DNA of 64,000 nucleotides from Ureibacillus galli. GTDB lineage: Bacteria > Bacillota > Bacilli > Bacillales_A > Planococcaceae. The stretch lies in assembly GCF_014836845.1 (NCBI RefSeq), contig NZ_JACSQA010000002.1:1-64000 (forward strand), read 5' to 3'. Below are positions 1 to 10,292 of the stretch, in pieces. The stretch's first letter is position 1; each line of letters begins with the position of its first letter. The position numbers were made by a program, and so were the translations under genes. The notes beneath the pieces were generated by a model. That model worked only from the letters and a program-made list of their open reading frames with translations. It made no database searches and was not told where the DNA came from.

Positions 1-84
1 GTACGAGGAAAATCGAAGGTAGAAAACGAAATGGGCCTCGCGTTAATGGCCGTGAATTTAAGAAAATTCACGGCCATCAACTAA
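1..84 (+). CDS. IS1182-like transposase, C-terminal end only
   Basis: An open frame runs in from the window edge and stops at 82-84, giving 27 residues. It has the run VENEMGLALMAVNLRKF, typical of the extreme C-terminus of IS1182-family DDE transposases (family recalled, not searched). The rest of the gene lies outside the window, so whether the transposase is intact cannot be judged. It is followed by a hairpin terminator and an inverted-repeat-like end, which fits the right end of an insertion sequence. Confidence 0.65.
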   Translation, partial: VRGKSKVENEMGLALMAVNLRKFTAIN

Positions 85-117
85 AGAAAAAGAAGAATTT
101 ACGCACAAAAAAAGAAA

Positions 118-149
118 AAGGTGAATTTGAGTTTCCTCAAATTCACCTT
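118..149 (+). terminator. Terminator after the transposase
   Basis: Perfect 14-bp stem (118-131 with 136-149) around a TTTC loop. No long U-tract follows on the plus strand, so it may also act to block read-through into the element. Confidence 0.55.
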
Positions 150-195
150 TCTCACTATTTGAAGCTAGTTATGTCCCAGCCTCTTTTCTTCATTG

Positions 196-561
196 TTATG
201 CTAAGAAATTTTCACCCATTGGTAATTTGAAGCCCATAAATAATACTGCAAATAAGAAAATAGCGAATAAAACCCAAAATACAGTAGTTGGTTTATTTTT
301 AGCTTGACGGACTAATACCATTTCCATCATCCCAATTACTAAAATACCTAAAAGGAACTTAATGCCATATTGCATCCCCATATGATAATCCATTCCTTCG
401 ATAAAGAGAGCTCCACCGGTAATAATGATTAAAATATAGAATAGACGTAATGCCATGTGAATTCCTTTAGACTTAGATGCTAAAGCCGCCACAAAAAATA
501 GTACTAGTGCTATTACCCAAGTTGCAATGTGTAAATGTGTTGAGCTTGTTAAAAAGTCCAT
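196..561 (-). CDS. yisL: YisL/UPF0344 family membrane protein
   Basis: A 121-residue, very hydrophobic protein with four predicted membrane segments (about residues 10-28, 36-54, 65-83 and 94-111). The phrases THLHIATW near the N-terminus and LRLFYILIIITGG in the middle match the YisL family (DUF1516) of Bacillales. Its function is not known. The start ATG at 561 is preceded by GGTGGGA. It is a single gene next to yisK, the same pairing as in B. subtilis. The IS end lies directly behind its stop. Confidence 0.85.
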   Translation of the reverse strand: MDFLTSSTHLHIATWVIALVLFFVAALASKSKGIHMALRLFYILIIITGGALFIEGMDYHMGMQYGIKFLLGILVIGMMEMVLVRQAKNKPTTVFWVLFAIFLFAVLFMGFKLPMGENFLA

Positions 562-716
562 TTTATTCCCACCTTAATTTTCATTGTCAGCATTATCCTA
601 CCATAGTTAAGTTTGGAGATTCAAATATAATAGTTCTGTAGTGCATTACAATACAAAAATAGTATAGGTTTCATAGAGAGTGCTTTTCAAACAAGTCATT
701 ATTTACATTCCAATTA

Positions 717-1619
717 TTAAGCGAAACGGTTGGATAGTGTACCTATTCCTTCAATCGAAATTTTCACTTCATCTCCTGCTTTTAAAAATGTTGGTGGGGT
801 CATTCCCTTGCCTACACCTGCAGGAGTACCTGTTAAAATAATATCTCCAGGCTCTAAAGTAACATATTGAGATAAAGTAGATACTAGCTCTTCTACGGTA
901 AACATCATATCTTTTGTTGATCCATTTTGACGTACTTCACCATTTACCTTTGTAACAATCGTCAACTTTTGAGGATCTACAATTTCATCCTTTGATACAA
1001 TATATGGTCCTAAAGGACAAGTGGCTTCCAAGCTTTTACCTAAGAAATATTGTTTATGTTTATCTTGTAAATCACGGGCTGTTATATCATTTGCAATCGT
1101 ATAGCCAAAAATATAATCAAAGGCAAGATTTTTCGGAATATCGTTTCCTTTTTTGCCAATTACGACCGCTAACTCACCTTCATAATCTAAAGCATTTGTT
1201 TTTCCTTCATGAATCGGTAATAATTGTTCATCTGCTGCAATCGAAGTTGGCGATTTTGTAAATACGACTAAATCCTTCGGTGCTTCTTGTAATCCCATTT
1301 CTTTTGCATGCTCATTATAGTTCTTACCAATACAAATAATATTTTTTGGCGTTCTAGGAATTGGAGATAACCATTCTATTTCAGTAAATGGACGTTTAAA
1401 TTGTTCCACATGTTCTGACTGACTTGCTGCTTCGACTAATTTACGAATTTGTTCAACAAAGTCAAAACCTAATGCAATCCCATCAATTATTTCTGTTGGA
1501 AAAGAAGGCAGAATATTCAGCTCTTCATGAATGGCTATGACATCCCATACCGCTTCCTCTTTTTTTACTTTTGGACCGAATTTTACTTCTCCATTTAATT
1601 TAAACGATAAAATCTTCAT
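717..1619 (-). CDS. yisK: YisK, fumarylacetoacetate hydrolase family
   Basis: A 300-residue protein of the fumarylacetoacetate hydrolase (FAH) superfamily. The C-terminal two thirds carries the FAH fold, with NYNEHAKEMG, the metal-ligand region LDYEGELAVVIG and the end motif LEPGDIILTGTPAGVG. B. subtilis YisK has the same length and is reported to act on oxaloacetate as a decarboxylase; the same reaction is likely here. I chose ATG 1619 because AAGGAGCG lies 9 bases before it. A longer frame to 1664 lacks a good ribosome site. It appears monocistronic. Confidence 0.85.
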   Translation of the reverse strand: MKILSFKLNGEVKFGPKVKKEEAVWDVIAIHEELNILPSFPTEIIDGIALGFDFVEQIRKLVEAASQSEHVEQFKRPFTEIEWLSPIPRTPKNIICIGKNYNEHAKEMGLQEAPKDLVVFTKSPTSIAADEQLLPIHEGKTNALDYEGELAVVIGKKGNDIPKNLAFDYIFGYTIANDITARDLQDKHKQYFLGKSLEATCPLGPYIVSKDEIVDPQKLTIVTKVNGEVRQNGSTKDMMFTVEELVSTLSQYVTLEPGDIILTGTPAGVGKGMTPPTFLKAGDEVKISIEGIGTLSNRFA

Positions 1620-1733
1620 AAATAAAAGCGCTCCTTCTTTTATCCTTTGTTGGTATACATTCAAGTTTACTATTTCTCAAAATCTATTGAATGTATATTT
1701 TATTCCATCATACATCAAATTTTTCGAAATTGC

Positions 1734-2906
1734 TCATTTTTCCGACAGCGTTGTTTTATATATTATTTTCTTCACGAGCCATTCTAAAGGCCCTTGTTTA
1801 AACTTAATCAACCAAAGCTCAGCAAAAATAACTTGAACAATAAAAATACCAATGGCAATAAAAGTACCCATTTGAACATCAATTTCACCATACAAACTAA
1901 AACCAAAATGATAGAACAATAATGTACAAATAATCGATTGCATTAAATAAAGAGTAAGAGACATTCTTCCTGCCCTCGCCAATGGTGAGAGTATTTTAAC
2001 AACAAATGGTATCATACATAAACAAATTATCACCCCGATGTATCCAATGGCAAGAATAGGTCCACCTACGTACACTTTTAAATAATCAAGTAGATAGGTA
2101 CGAGTAAACGTATATGGAGCACTTTTTATTAATATACCAAGTGCGAGAAATACAATCGCGAAAGTAATCCAAAGACCTTTTAATTCTTTTGCCCTTTCAA
2201 TTAAACGCCATTTTGCTGCTGCAGCTCCTATAAGCATATAAGGTAAGATCGTTGTTAAAGCGGAAATCCACATACTAACGCCCATTTGAAGGGATAAGTC
2301 TTTTAAACGTTGGAGAAAGGCATCTGTCCAATTTCCAACACCATAAGCGGTAATGGCATCGTTAATCATTACAATATCGACTGCCGGCGCTTCTACTTCC
2401 ATATTGCTCATACCTGTAAGAGCAAAAATGGCAATGAAAAATAAATGCATTATACCATTAATAATTAATCCAAACGTTAATATCCAGCCGCTGCTAAAAC
2501 GTAAAAATAACAATAGGAAAAATCCACAAAAGGCGTACATCGTTAAGATGTCGCCCCACCAAATGAGAAAGGCATGCAGCAATCCAATAATTAGCAATAT
2601 AATGAGTCTTTTAGGTCCAAATTTATAAAAGTTACTCCCCATACTTTCCGCTTTCATATATTGCATCGCTATTCCATATCCAAACAGCATAGAAAAAAGG
2701 GGATAAAAACTACTTTGCACATAAATATCCAAAGTTTGATGCCAAATGATATCGGGCGCTTCAGTAAACCAACTGGCTAAATCTATATGGGGCATAGGTA
2801 AATAAAATGCGAACATGTTCACCAGTAAAATGCCGAGTAAACTAAATCCGCGTAAAATATCAATCGAATGAACTCTCTCATTTAAAGTAGTTGGTTGAAA
2901 ATTCAC
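1734..2906 (-). CDS. DUF418 family multi-pass membrane protein
   Basis: A 390-residue integral membrane protein with about nine to ten hydrophobic segments. It begins with ERVHSIDILRGFSLLGILLVN, the N-terminal signature of the DUF418/YeiB family (B. subtilis YxaH and YrkO are related). The C-terminal third (GPLARAGRMSLTLYLMQS-like region) also fits DUF418, which resembles acyltransferase-3 proteins. The substrate is unknown. The start is GTG at 2906 with AAGGAG 8 bases upstream. It stands alone between yisK and addA. Confidence 0.8.
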   Translation of the reverse strand: MNFQPTTLNERVHSIDILRGFSLLGILLVNMFAFYLPMPHIDLASWFTEAPDIIWHQTLDIYVQSSFYPLFSMLFGYGIAMQYMKAESMGSNFYKFGPKRLIILLIIGLLHAFLIWWGDILTMYAFCGFFLLLFLRFSSGWILTFGLIINGIMHLFFIAIFALTGMSNMEVEAPAVDIVMINDAITAYGVGNWTDAFLQRLKDLSLQMGVSMWISALTTILPYMLIGAAAAKWRLIERAKELKGLWITFAIVFLALGILIKSAPYTFTRTYLLDYLKVYVGGPILAIGYIGVIICLCMIPFVVKILSPLARAGRMSLTLYLMQSIICTLLFYHFGFSLYGEIDVQMGTFIAIGIFIVQVIFAELWLIKFKQGPLEWLVKKIIYKTTLSEK

Positions 2907-2986
2907 AATCGGTTCTCCTTTTCTTGTAACGTCTAAATATAAAGTTTAACTAATATTTTACGATATTTAAAAATCTCCTTGGAAAA

Positions 2987-3024
2987 AACAGCCTACTAAT
3001 TTGAACCCAAATTAATAGGCTGTT
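2987..3024 (-). terminator. Terminator of addBA
   Basis: 17-bp stem (2987-3003 with 3008-3024) and AACC loop. On the minus strand the stem has one U.G wobble, which would be a C.A mismatch on the plus strand. A run of T follows on the minus strand. Confidence 0.8.
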
Positions 3025-3036
3025 GTTCATCCAAGA

Positions 3037-6000
3037 CTAATTTAAATTAATTTCCTTTTGAGCATTATATAAATATAAAACTTTCTCATCTACTGTTACT
3101 TGTAAAATAGATTCAATCGCTTCACTATAAATTCGAAGCTGAACACCATAACGTTTATTCATTTCATTTGTTAAAAATGGTTCATCTTTGAAAGACGGCA
3201 AGATTTTATCCGTTTTATAATCCAGTAACACCCAATGACCTTGTTCATCTTGAAATAGACAATCTAATATCCCTTGTACAATTTGCGAATCTCCCTCTTC
3301 ATCTTCAATGCTTAATGTAAATGGAATTTCTCTATGCAATTGAGCAGCTCGACTAAATCGTTGCCCGATATTGGAATTGAAAAATTGAAGAACTTTTTCA
3401 TGTTCAACTACTTGCAGTTCTTCCGAAGTTAAGAGTTTTCTATTTACTAATGATTGTAAATAAGCTTGTACTTCATCCACATCGTTAAATCCTTGCTGGG
3501 GTATATGCTGCATGACGGTATGAATAACAGTCCCAATCTCAGTAGCAGATAATCCTTTTTCTTGTAAAAACATCGGCCTTTTCATAGCAGAAAAGGCTTT
3601 CGATTGGATAGTGTATGTTTCCTCTTCTTCTTCCCTTTGTAAACTTTCAATCCGTTTAATCTCTGAAACACTCGTTTTTGACTTTTTCATAATCGAATTT
3701 TTATACGGGTAACTTGTCGTAAATCGTTTCTTTAATTCGTTATATACTTTCCCATCTACTTTTTCTTCTACCTTGTCAATTTCACCCTTTTGCTGTTCAG
3801 AAGTGATCGCATTCATGAAAAAAGTGTTGGAGATTGGCGTAATTCTCCATTTTGATGGATGCTCAATTGGACGATAGTCTTCGTCGCTAAAAGGCACAAA
3901 GCAAGCATGTCTTGCAACGACTGGTCCAATCCAATCTAAATAATTTTTAGCTCTAGCGCGTAAATATTCAGGCAACATGACATCCGTAGGAAGTTGTTGT
4001 ACTTCACACCACTTCGAACGAACTTTTTCCCAATCCTTTACAGAACCTACTAAAATTAATCTTTCTTTTGCACGGGTCATGGCTACATATAATATTCGCA
4101 TTTCTTCCGCTTTCATTTCGAGAATTTTCTTCTCTTTCATTGCTAGAAACGGCAGAGAGGTATACATGATACGATCATCTGGATCAATAGCTTTTACTGC
4201 TAATCCAAACTGTTGGTCAAACAAATAAGAATTACTAAAGTCCATTTGGTTAAAACTACGACCTAATCCAGCAACAAATACAACAGGATACTCTAGTCCT
4301 TTTGAAGAGTGAATCGTTACCAGTCTCACAACATCGTCCTTTTCCCCAATCGATTTGGCTACTCCTAAATCATCGCCCCTTGAACGCATACGATCAATAA
4401 ATCGTAAAAAACGGAACAGACCTCTAAAGGATGTCTTTTCATACATTAATGCCCGATCATAGAGGGTTCTTAAATTCGCTTGTCGTTGTTTGCCATTGGC
4501 CATTGCACCGACCATTTCGTAATAATTTGTATCTAAATAAATGCGCCAAATTAAATTGGATAAGGAACCACGGCGGGCTAAATTTCTCCATGTGTTAAGT
4601 TGCTGTAAAAACCTTTGGAGCTTTTCACTCGTTTCAGATTGTATACCTATTTGTTCTTCTTCTACAAACTGTTTTACCGCGTCATAAAAAGGTACTTTTC
4701 GATTAACGAGACGAATTTTCGCTAATTCATTTTCTGTACAACCGATAAAAGGAGCCCTCAGTACGGAAGCTAATGGGATATCTTGGTATGGATTATCAAC
4801 CACTTTCAATACGTTTAACATCACCATCACTTCCAACGCTTCAAAGTACCCTTTTGAAGATTCAGCAAATAATGGGATACCGGCTGCCTTAAATTCTTCG
4901 ACTAAATCGTTCGACCAAGTCATCGAACGCATTAAAATCACGATATCGCTATATTGCATTGGCCGAATCCGTTTTGCGGGATCTTTCTGCTTCGTATCAT
5001 AAACCGTTGCCCCACTGTCCATTAATTCACGAATTCGTTTAATTATAAAACGGGCCTCTTGTTGAGATTTTTTTATCTCTTCTTCGATGATGAAATCCAT
5101 TTCTGCTTCTTCGTCTATCTCATCTACATCCTCGTCCTGTTCCTCATATATAATAGCTAGTTCAATAGGCATTTCAACAGAATCATAAGGGGCTCCTGGC
5201 TTAAGACCAGCTTTTTCATCATATACAATTTCTCCGACTGTCTCCCCCATAATTTGTTCAAAGATGAAATTTGTTCCATGTAATACTTCTTGCCGGCTTC
5301 GGAAGTTCGCATTTAAGTCGATTTTTAGACCATTGGAAACGGGATCTTCCTCAAAGTGTAAATACTTGTTTAAAAAGAGCATTGGCTCTGCTAAACGGAA
5401 ACGATAAATAGATTGTTTAACATCTCCTACCATAAATAAATTCCCGTCCATTTCACTACCACTTTTAACGAGTTGTAATATCGTTTCCTGTAACATATTT
5501 GTATCTTGATATTCATCGACTAATACTTCTTTAAATTTTTGTTTAAAATCTAGTGCAACAGGCGATGGGTGTAGTTTACCATCCTCTTTTACCGTCAAAA
5601 TATCCAACGCGTAATGCTCTAAATCTGAAAAATCGACCAATCCACGTTGCAGTTTAGCTTCTTTGAACTTTTTACTGTAGGCTTCAGTTAATTCCACCAA
5701 TGTTTCAATAATCGGCGCCATCAATCGGATTTCTTGTAAAAGACGCTCCGGCTTGCGTAGGAAAAAGGAATCTTTCATTTGGGAAACGATTTTTTTTGCT
5801 TGGTCCCGCTTTTTCTTTGCTCTTTCCTGAAGGACTGGATCACAGCTATCCTTTTTCATCCTTGCTAATGTCGACCATTTCAAACTATTGAAAAATTGAT
5901 AGGCTTCTTGCCAAGTACTATGTTCCATAATACGGATAGCTTCATCTATTAAAGCGAAGTCTAGTTCAGCTGTTTCTCCGTAGGCATAAGGACCATCTGG

Positions 6001-6759
6001 TTTTAAAGCAAGTTGACGAACTTCTTCAATATGTTCCCACGCTTCTTCTAAACTAAATTTAATTGAATTTTTAAGTGGCTCTATAAAATCAAGATCATCG
6101 ATTGTTACATGCTCAGGTAAATCATATTGCTTTGGCAAAGACCGTAACCACTTTGTCGGTTCTGGATGTACCCGGGATGTTTCATATAATTTATCGATTA
6201 ATGTCTCAATTGCTTGATCATCACGATCCGATGTAAAACTATCAACTAATCGATAGACTGCATTAACTTTTTCTTCATCTTCACTATCGTAAGCCTCTTC
6301 TAATACTTCAGCTAAAACATCATCACGAAGTAAAGCCGACTCCCCTTCATTTGCTATACGAAAACCTGGATCGATTTCAATTAAGTACGCATATTGGCGC
6401 ACAATGGCTAGACAAAAGGAGTGAAGAGTAGAAATTTGCGCTTTATTTATTAAGCTTAATTGACGTCGTAAATGCTGATTACGAGAATCTTTCGCAATTT
6501 CCTTTTCAAGGGCTTCGGCCATTCGATGACGCATTTCTGCAGCGGAGGCATTTGTAAAAGTAACTACTAGTAGCTCATCCACATCAATTGGATTTTCTTT
6601 CGAAATTACTTTTTCAATCATCCGATTGATTAAGACTGCCGTTTTCCCTGAACCAGCAGCAGCTGAAACTAATGTATCTTGACCTGTAGCCCAAATGGCT
6701 TTCCATTGTTCATCTGTCCAAGTTACATCTGGTGATTTTTTAGGAATCGATAGTCCCAT
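3037..6759 (-). CDS. addA: ATP-dependent helicase/nuclease subunit AddA
   Basis: A 1240-residue UvrD/Rep-type helicase fused to a RecB-family nuclease, the usual AddA length. The Walker A motif AAAGSGKT is at residues 33-40. The superfamily 1 motif VDEYQDTN, the GDVKQSIYRFR motif and VTIHSSKGLEYPVVF follow. The nuclease site LDYKTD lies near residue 1180, followed by QLRIY. AddA and AddB resect double-strand breaks up to Chi sites and feed RecA. The frame overlaps the end of addB by 20 bases, so the two are translationally coupled. A strong terminator follows the stop. Confidence 0.97.
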   Translation of the reverse strand: MGLSIPKKSPDVTWTDEQWKAIWATGQDTLVSAAAGSGKTAVLINRMIEKVISKENPIDVDELLVVTFTNASAAEMRHRMAEALEKEIAKDSRNQHLRRQLSLINKAQISTLHSFCLAIVRQYAYLIEIDPGFRIANEGESALLRDDVLAEVLEEAYDSEDEEKVNAVYRLVDSFTSDRDDQAIETLIDKLYETSRVHPEPTKWLRSLPKQYDLPEHVTIDDLDFIEPLKNSIKFSLEEAWEHIEEVRQLALKPDGPYAYGETAELDFALIDEAIRIMEHSTWQEAYQFFNSLKWSTLARMKKDSCDPVLQERAKKKRDQAKKIVSQMKDSFFLRKPERLLQEIRLMAPIIETLVELTEAYSKKFKEAKLQRGLVDFSDLEHYALDILTVKEDGKLHPSPVALDFKQKFKEVLVDEYQDTNMLQETILQLVKSGSEMDGNLFMVGDVKQSIYRFRLAEPMLFLNKYLHFEEDPVSNGLKIDLNANFRSRQEVLHGTNFIFEQIMGETVGEIVYDEKAGLKPGAPYDSVEMPIELAIIYEEQDEDVDEIDEEAEMDFIIEEEIKKSQQEARFIIKRIRELMDSGATVYDTKQKDPAKRIRPMQYSDIVILMRSMTWSNDLVEEFKAAGIPLFAESSKGYFEALEVMVMLNVLKVVDNPYQDIPLASVLRAPFIGCTENELAKIRLVNRKVPFYDAVKQFVEEEQIGIQSETSEKLQRFLQQLNTWRNLARRGSLSNLIWRIYLDTNYYEMVGAMANGKQRQANLRTLYDRALMYEKTSFRGLFRFLRFIDRMRSRGDDLGVAKSIGEKDDVVRLVTIHSSKGLEYPVVFVAGLGRSFNQMDFSNSYLFDQQFGLAVKAIDPDDRIMYTSLPFLAMKEKKILEMKAEEMRILYVAMTRAKERLILVGSVKDWEKVRSKWCEVQQLPTDVMLPEYLRARAKNYLDWIGPVVARHACFVPFSDEDYRPIEHPSKWRITPISNTFFMNAITSEQQKGEIDKVEEKVDGKVYNELKKRFTTSYPYKNSIMKKSKTSVSEIKRIESLQREEEEETYTIQSKAFSAMKRPMFLQEKGLSATEIGTVIHTVMQHIPQQGFNDVDEVQAYLQSLVNRKLLTSEELQVVEHEKVLQFFNSNIGQRFSRAAQLHREIPFTLSIEDEEGDSQIVQGILDCLFQDEQGHWVLLDYKTDKILPSFKDEPFLTNEMNKRYGVQLRIYSEAIESILQVTVDEKVLYLYNAQKEINLN

Positions 6760-9700
6760 TATTGTTCAACTCCTCCCGTATCTTATTGACAACATTGTTC
6801 GGTTTATCTGCATGAAGGGAATGGTACAATTGCTCATGATCAGTTGGATCAAACTGGCAAACGGATTTAAAACTACAGAAATCACAGGCTGTTTTCCCCT
6901 TTAATCGGTATGGATGAATACCAGTTTCTCCACTCAATATCCCATCTCCAGCGGCTTTATGTTTCTTTCTGACATATTGTTTAATTTGAGTCATATCAGC
7001 AGGATTCACAACCCTTGATAACGAAGGCGACGCCGTTCCATCTTTCTTTAAATAAACCGGAACAATTTTCGAACTGCCACCAAGCTCTAAATCCTCATCC
7101 ATGGCAACTAATGACTCCGCATTTTCCGTAAGAAGACCCTTCATTTTATATTTCTTCATTCTTTCCACTTCTAATGTAACGTCATCCAGTTCTTCTTCTA
7201 CTTTTAAAATTGGATTATGAACGTGAACATATAACACGCCTGCTGCTTCTACATCATCATCTAACCAGACATTTGCATTTTCAACTGCAACGTCTAAATA
7301 CGTTAACAACTGTAAAGAAATCCCATGATACACTTCATTCAAATCTAGGTCCCGACTAGAAGATTTATAGTCGATCACTCGTAAATAGGATTTACCTCCA
7401 ACTTTAGCGCTGTCAATGCGATCGATTCGACCCCGAATATGCATTTTACGTCCGCCCTTCAACTCAATTTCTAAAGGAGGAAGCTGTTCATTTGGTCCAA
7501 AGGCTGCTTCAATTGCAACTGGTTTAAAGAAAGATACCTTTGCATGTTGGGAAAGGGCCATCATTGTTCTTTCAACAATTCGAATTAATTTCCGTTGTAT
7601 ATATCGATATCGTGCACTGCTCATTAATATTTGATGAGAAAAAACAGGAACGATTTGCTCTACCGCTTGGCGAGCTAATTGGCTACATTGAGCTCGGGTT
7701 AACCGATTCCACTGTAGATTTTGGCGATCGGTTTCTAATGTTATCCATTTTAATGCTTCGTGGAATAGGTCACCCATCGCGAAATTTTCTAATCGATAAA
7801 CAGCCCGTTCTTCTAAACGTAATCCGTAAGTTGTGAAGTGGGAAAATGGACAACGGTAGTATTTTTCTATACGAGAAACACTTGATGTTAATTCCGTACC
7901 ATACAATGCTTCAGTAATTTCAGGCGTTAATCTTTCCGCTACATTTTTCTTTTCTATAGGACGCATTACCCCATTTAATACATTTCTCCAATAGGGATCT
8001 TGCTCATAATAGGTTTTTAATGCATACCATTCGGGAGCAAGTTGCCCACTATGCTCTGCTAAACGCATTTGCATCATTAAAAAGGCTAGAGACGTTCTAG
8101 GGTGACGTAAATACTTTAAAACGTTATCCTTTTCTAGCTCTTCAATTGGATCGATATAGACACGATGATGAGGCAATGTCCTTACACCATTTACTTCAAA
8201 TAATTTATGTAAACGATTCACATAGAGGGATGGAAGTAATGCTTTACTTTCTTCATCGCTACTTGAAAATGTTACATAAAGCCGATCTGTAGGAGAAGAA
8301 AAGGCACGGTAAATTAAAAATGCTTCTTGTAGTAATCTGTGTTTTGATGTAGGAGATAATTCGGTATCAATTTCAGCAAACCAACCCCGCTCCACATCCG
8401 TTATTAATCCTTCGTAATCCATCCGCATTGGATATACTCCATCATTTACACCAATAACGAATACAACTTTCTTATTGTCAAAACGGGAAAATTCAACGGT
8501 CGCAACCGTTACCTCATCAACAGAAGGAGGAATTTTAGAGAATTGTAGCGTATCGTATCCTTCATCTAAAATTTGTGCTGCCTCTTCAATAGTCAATTGT
8601 TGATCGCCAAACATAATGACAAACTGATCTAATACATTAACCCATCTATTCCAAGCTTGGTCATGTTCACTTGCATTATCAAGCTGATGTTCTTCTAATT
8701 CAGCATTTTTTAAAGCCTGCAGCTTATCATATATTTGCAGTTCGTCAATACAGTTATATAGGGCCATCGCTATTTCCCGGCCCGTCTTTGCGATTTTTAA
8801 GTCGTCTTGTAATTTTTTAAGTGGTGTACGAATAATTTCTTTCATCTCATCAATCAATGCTTGCATTGCCAACTCTTCGTCCGTTTGTCTTTTCGAATAA
8901 AACTCTAATCCACGATACTTTTTATAAAACCAACGGGAATCTTCAAACCAACGATGTCCAAATATCCCTTGAGCAATAACAAAGTTTTCAAATAGATCTC
9001 CTTTTTCCCGCATCTCTTTTAAATTGCTGTTTAACGGGAAAAATAAATCTGTTTTCACACTTCTAAATATCGGTTCATATTGCCAATTGGATATGATGAC
9101 TTCAAGAATAGAACGGGAAAATTCAATTAACGGATGGTGTAGCATTGGTTTTTTTTCATTTGTAAAAACAGGAATATCATATTGGGCAAATATTGTTTCA
9201 ATAAGTGGATCATATATATCTGCTTGTCTATACATAATCCCTATATCTTTGTAACGCATACCTTCTTCTTGGACAATTCGACATATTTCCCGGGCAATTC
9301 CATGTACTTCTGCCCGTCGATTTGCCCCTTCTAAAATTTGAACATATCCATCTGATTGGATTGGTTCAACTACAGGTTCATGAAACTGTTCTTCTACATG
9401 TTGTAAATCATGATTATGGAAACGATAACATTCATTTAAATGAATACGAGGTTCAACTTCTAATTGAATTTTGTAAGCTTCTTGAAGCAATTTATCATAC
9501 ATCACTGCTGGTCGGTAAAATACGGCTTGATCATCGTATTTATCCTTTTCATCTACGAAAGGTAATACGATTGTGACCCTTTTAGCTAAAGATAACAATT
9601 GTTTTACAATTTCAAATTCACGAACAGTGAAGGCGGTAAAACCATCAATATAAATATGAGCATCTTTGATCTTTTCTGAGTTTTGTAATTGTTCTAAGAG

Positions 9701-10261
9701 AACAGGATAATAACTATCACTGTCTACATAACTATCACCTAGTACTTCTTCTAATTTCGTTAAAATCAAATGTAAATCCTTTGATTTCGCGACTAATGTA
9801 TTAGGAGCAGCCGATTCTTCTAATTTCTCAATCACATCTTTTAAGGCGACACTGTCGATATTATATTGGCTAAATTCCTTAATTAACATTTCTACTTCTT
9901 GAGTAAATCCACGCTTATCTGCAGCTTGGCGGAACAGTGAAAATTGATCTTTATTTTCAGTAAGCAATCGGCGGATTAACATTCGATAACCAATCTTATC
10001 GATTTGTTCCTTTGCAATACCACCCGTTTCTTGCAAAATATACCAAGCTAAACGTTTAAACGTCACTACTTGTGCCCGTATAATCCCTTTAATATCATAT
10101 AAATTTGTCAACATATGCTCAGCTTGATAGGACATTTGGTCTGGTACAATTAAATAGATAGGTGAACCGAGTGGTTTCTCCTTCAATTCCTTTACTATTT
10201 CTTCATGTATGAAAGTAGTCTTTCCTGTACCGGCTCGTCCACTTATAACTCTTAACGACAT
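6740..10261 (-). CDS. addB: ATP-dependent helicase/nuclease subunit AddB
   Basis: A 1173-residue AddB. The N-terminal Walker A GRAGTGKTT (residues 8-16) starts an otherwise degenerate helicase half. The C-terminal nuclease has LRVIDYKSS, and the iron-sulfur cysteines are visible: one in YRCPF and three in CDFCSFKSVC, all intact. It forms the Chi-recognising AddAB complex with AddA, encoded directly downstream. ATG 10261 has GGAGAG a few bases before it. A LexA-like box and a TATAAT lie 30-50 bases upstream, so SOS control is possible. Confidence 0.97.
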   Translation of the reverse strand: MSLRVISGRAGTGKTTFIHEEIVKELKEKPLGSPIYLIVPDQMSYQAEHMLTNLYDIKGIIRAQVVTFKRLAWYILQETGGIAKEQIDKIGYRMLIRRLLTENKDQFSLFRQAADKRGFTQEVEMLIKEFSQYNIDSVALKDVIEKLEESAAPNTLVAKSKDLHLILTKLEEVLGDSYVDSDSYYPVLLEQLQNSEKIKDAHIYIDGFTAFTVREFEIVKQLLSLAKRVTIVLPFVDEKDKYDDQAVFYRPAVMYDKLLQEAYKIQLEVEPRIHLNECYRFHNHDLQHVEEQFHEPVVEPIQSDGYVQILEGANRRAEVHGIAREICRIVQEEGMRYKDIGIMYRQADIYDPLIETIFAQYDIPVFTNEKKPMLHHPLIEFSRSILEVIISNWQYEPIFRSVKTDLFFPLNSNLKEMREKGDLFENFVIAQGIFGHRWFEDSRWFYKKYRGLEFYSKRQTDEELAMQALIDEMKEIIRTPLKKLQDDLKIAKTGREIAMALYNCIDELQIYDKLQALKNAELEEHQLDNASEHDQAWNRWVNVLDQFVIMFGDQQLTIEEAAQILDEGYDTLQFSKIPPSVDEVTVATVEFSRFDNKKVVFVIGVNDGVYPMRMDYEGLITDVERGWFAEIDTELSPTSKHRLLQEAFLIYRAFSSPTDRLYVTFSSSDEESKALLPSLYVNRLHKLFEVNGVRTLPHHRVYIDPIEELEKDNVLKYLRHPRTSLAFLMMQMRLAEHSGQLAPEWYALKTYYEQDPYWRNVLNGVMRPIEKKNVAERLTPEITEALYGTELTSSVSRIEKYYRCPFSHFTTYGLRLEERAVYRLENFAMGDLFHEALKWITLETDRQNLQWNRLTRAQCSQLARQAVEQIVPVFSHQILMSSARYRYIQRKLIRIVERTMMALSQHAKVSFFKPVAIEAAFGPNEQLPPLEIELKGGRKMHIRGRIDRIDSAKVGGKSYLRVIDYKSSSRDLDLNEVYHGISLQLLTYLDVAVENANVWLDDDVEAAGVLYVHVHNPILKVEEELDDVTLEVERMKKYKMKGLLTENAESLVAMDEDLELGGSSKIVPVYLKKDGTASPSLSRVVNPADMTQIKQYVRKKHKAAGDGILSGETGIHPYRLKGKTACDFCSFKSVCQFDPTDHEQLYHSLHADKPNNVVNKIREELNNNGTIDS

Positions 10262-10292
10262 GGCGCTCTCCCTCTTTCTATCGTTATTTTCT

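Larger units (their letters stand above)
1..187 (+). mobile_element. Right end of an IS1182-like insertion sequence
   Basis: The transposase tail (1-84), a 14-bp hairpin (118-149) and the terminal motif TTATGTCCCAGCCTC (169-183) follow each other. Read on the other strand the motif is GAGGCTGGGACATAA, a common terminal inverted repeat type for IS1182 elements in Bacillales. The left end and target duplication lie outside the window. The exact outer boundary (about 183-190) is inferred. The yisL stop codon begins at about 196, so the element inserted directly downstream of yisL. Confidence 0.6.
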
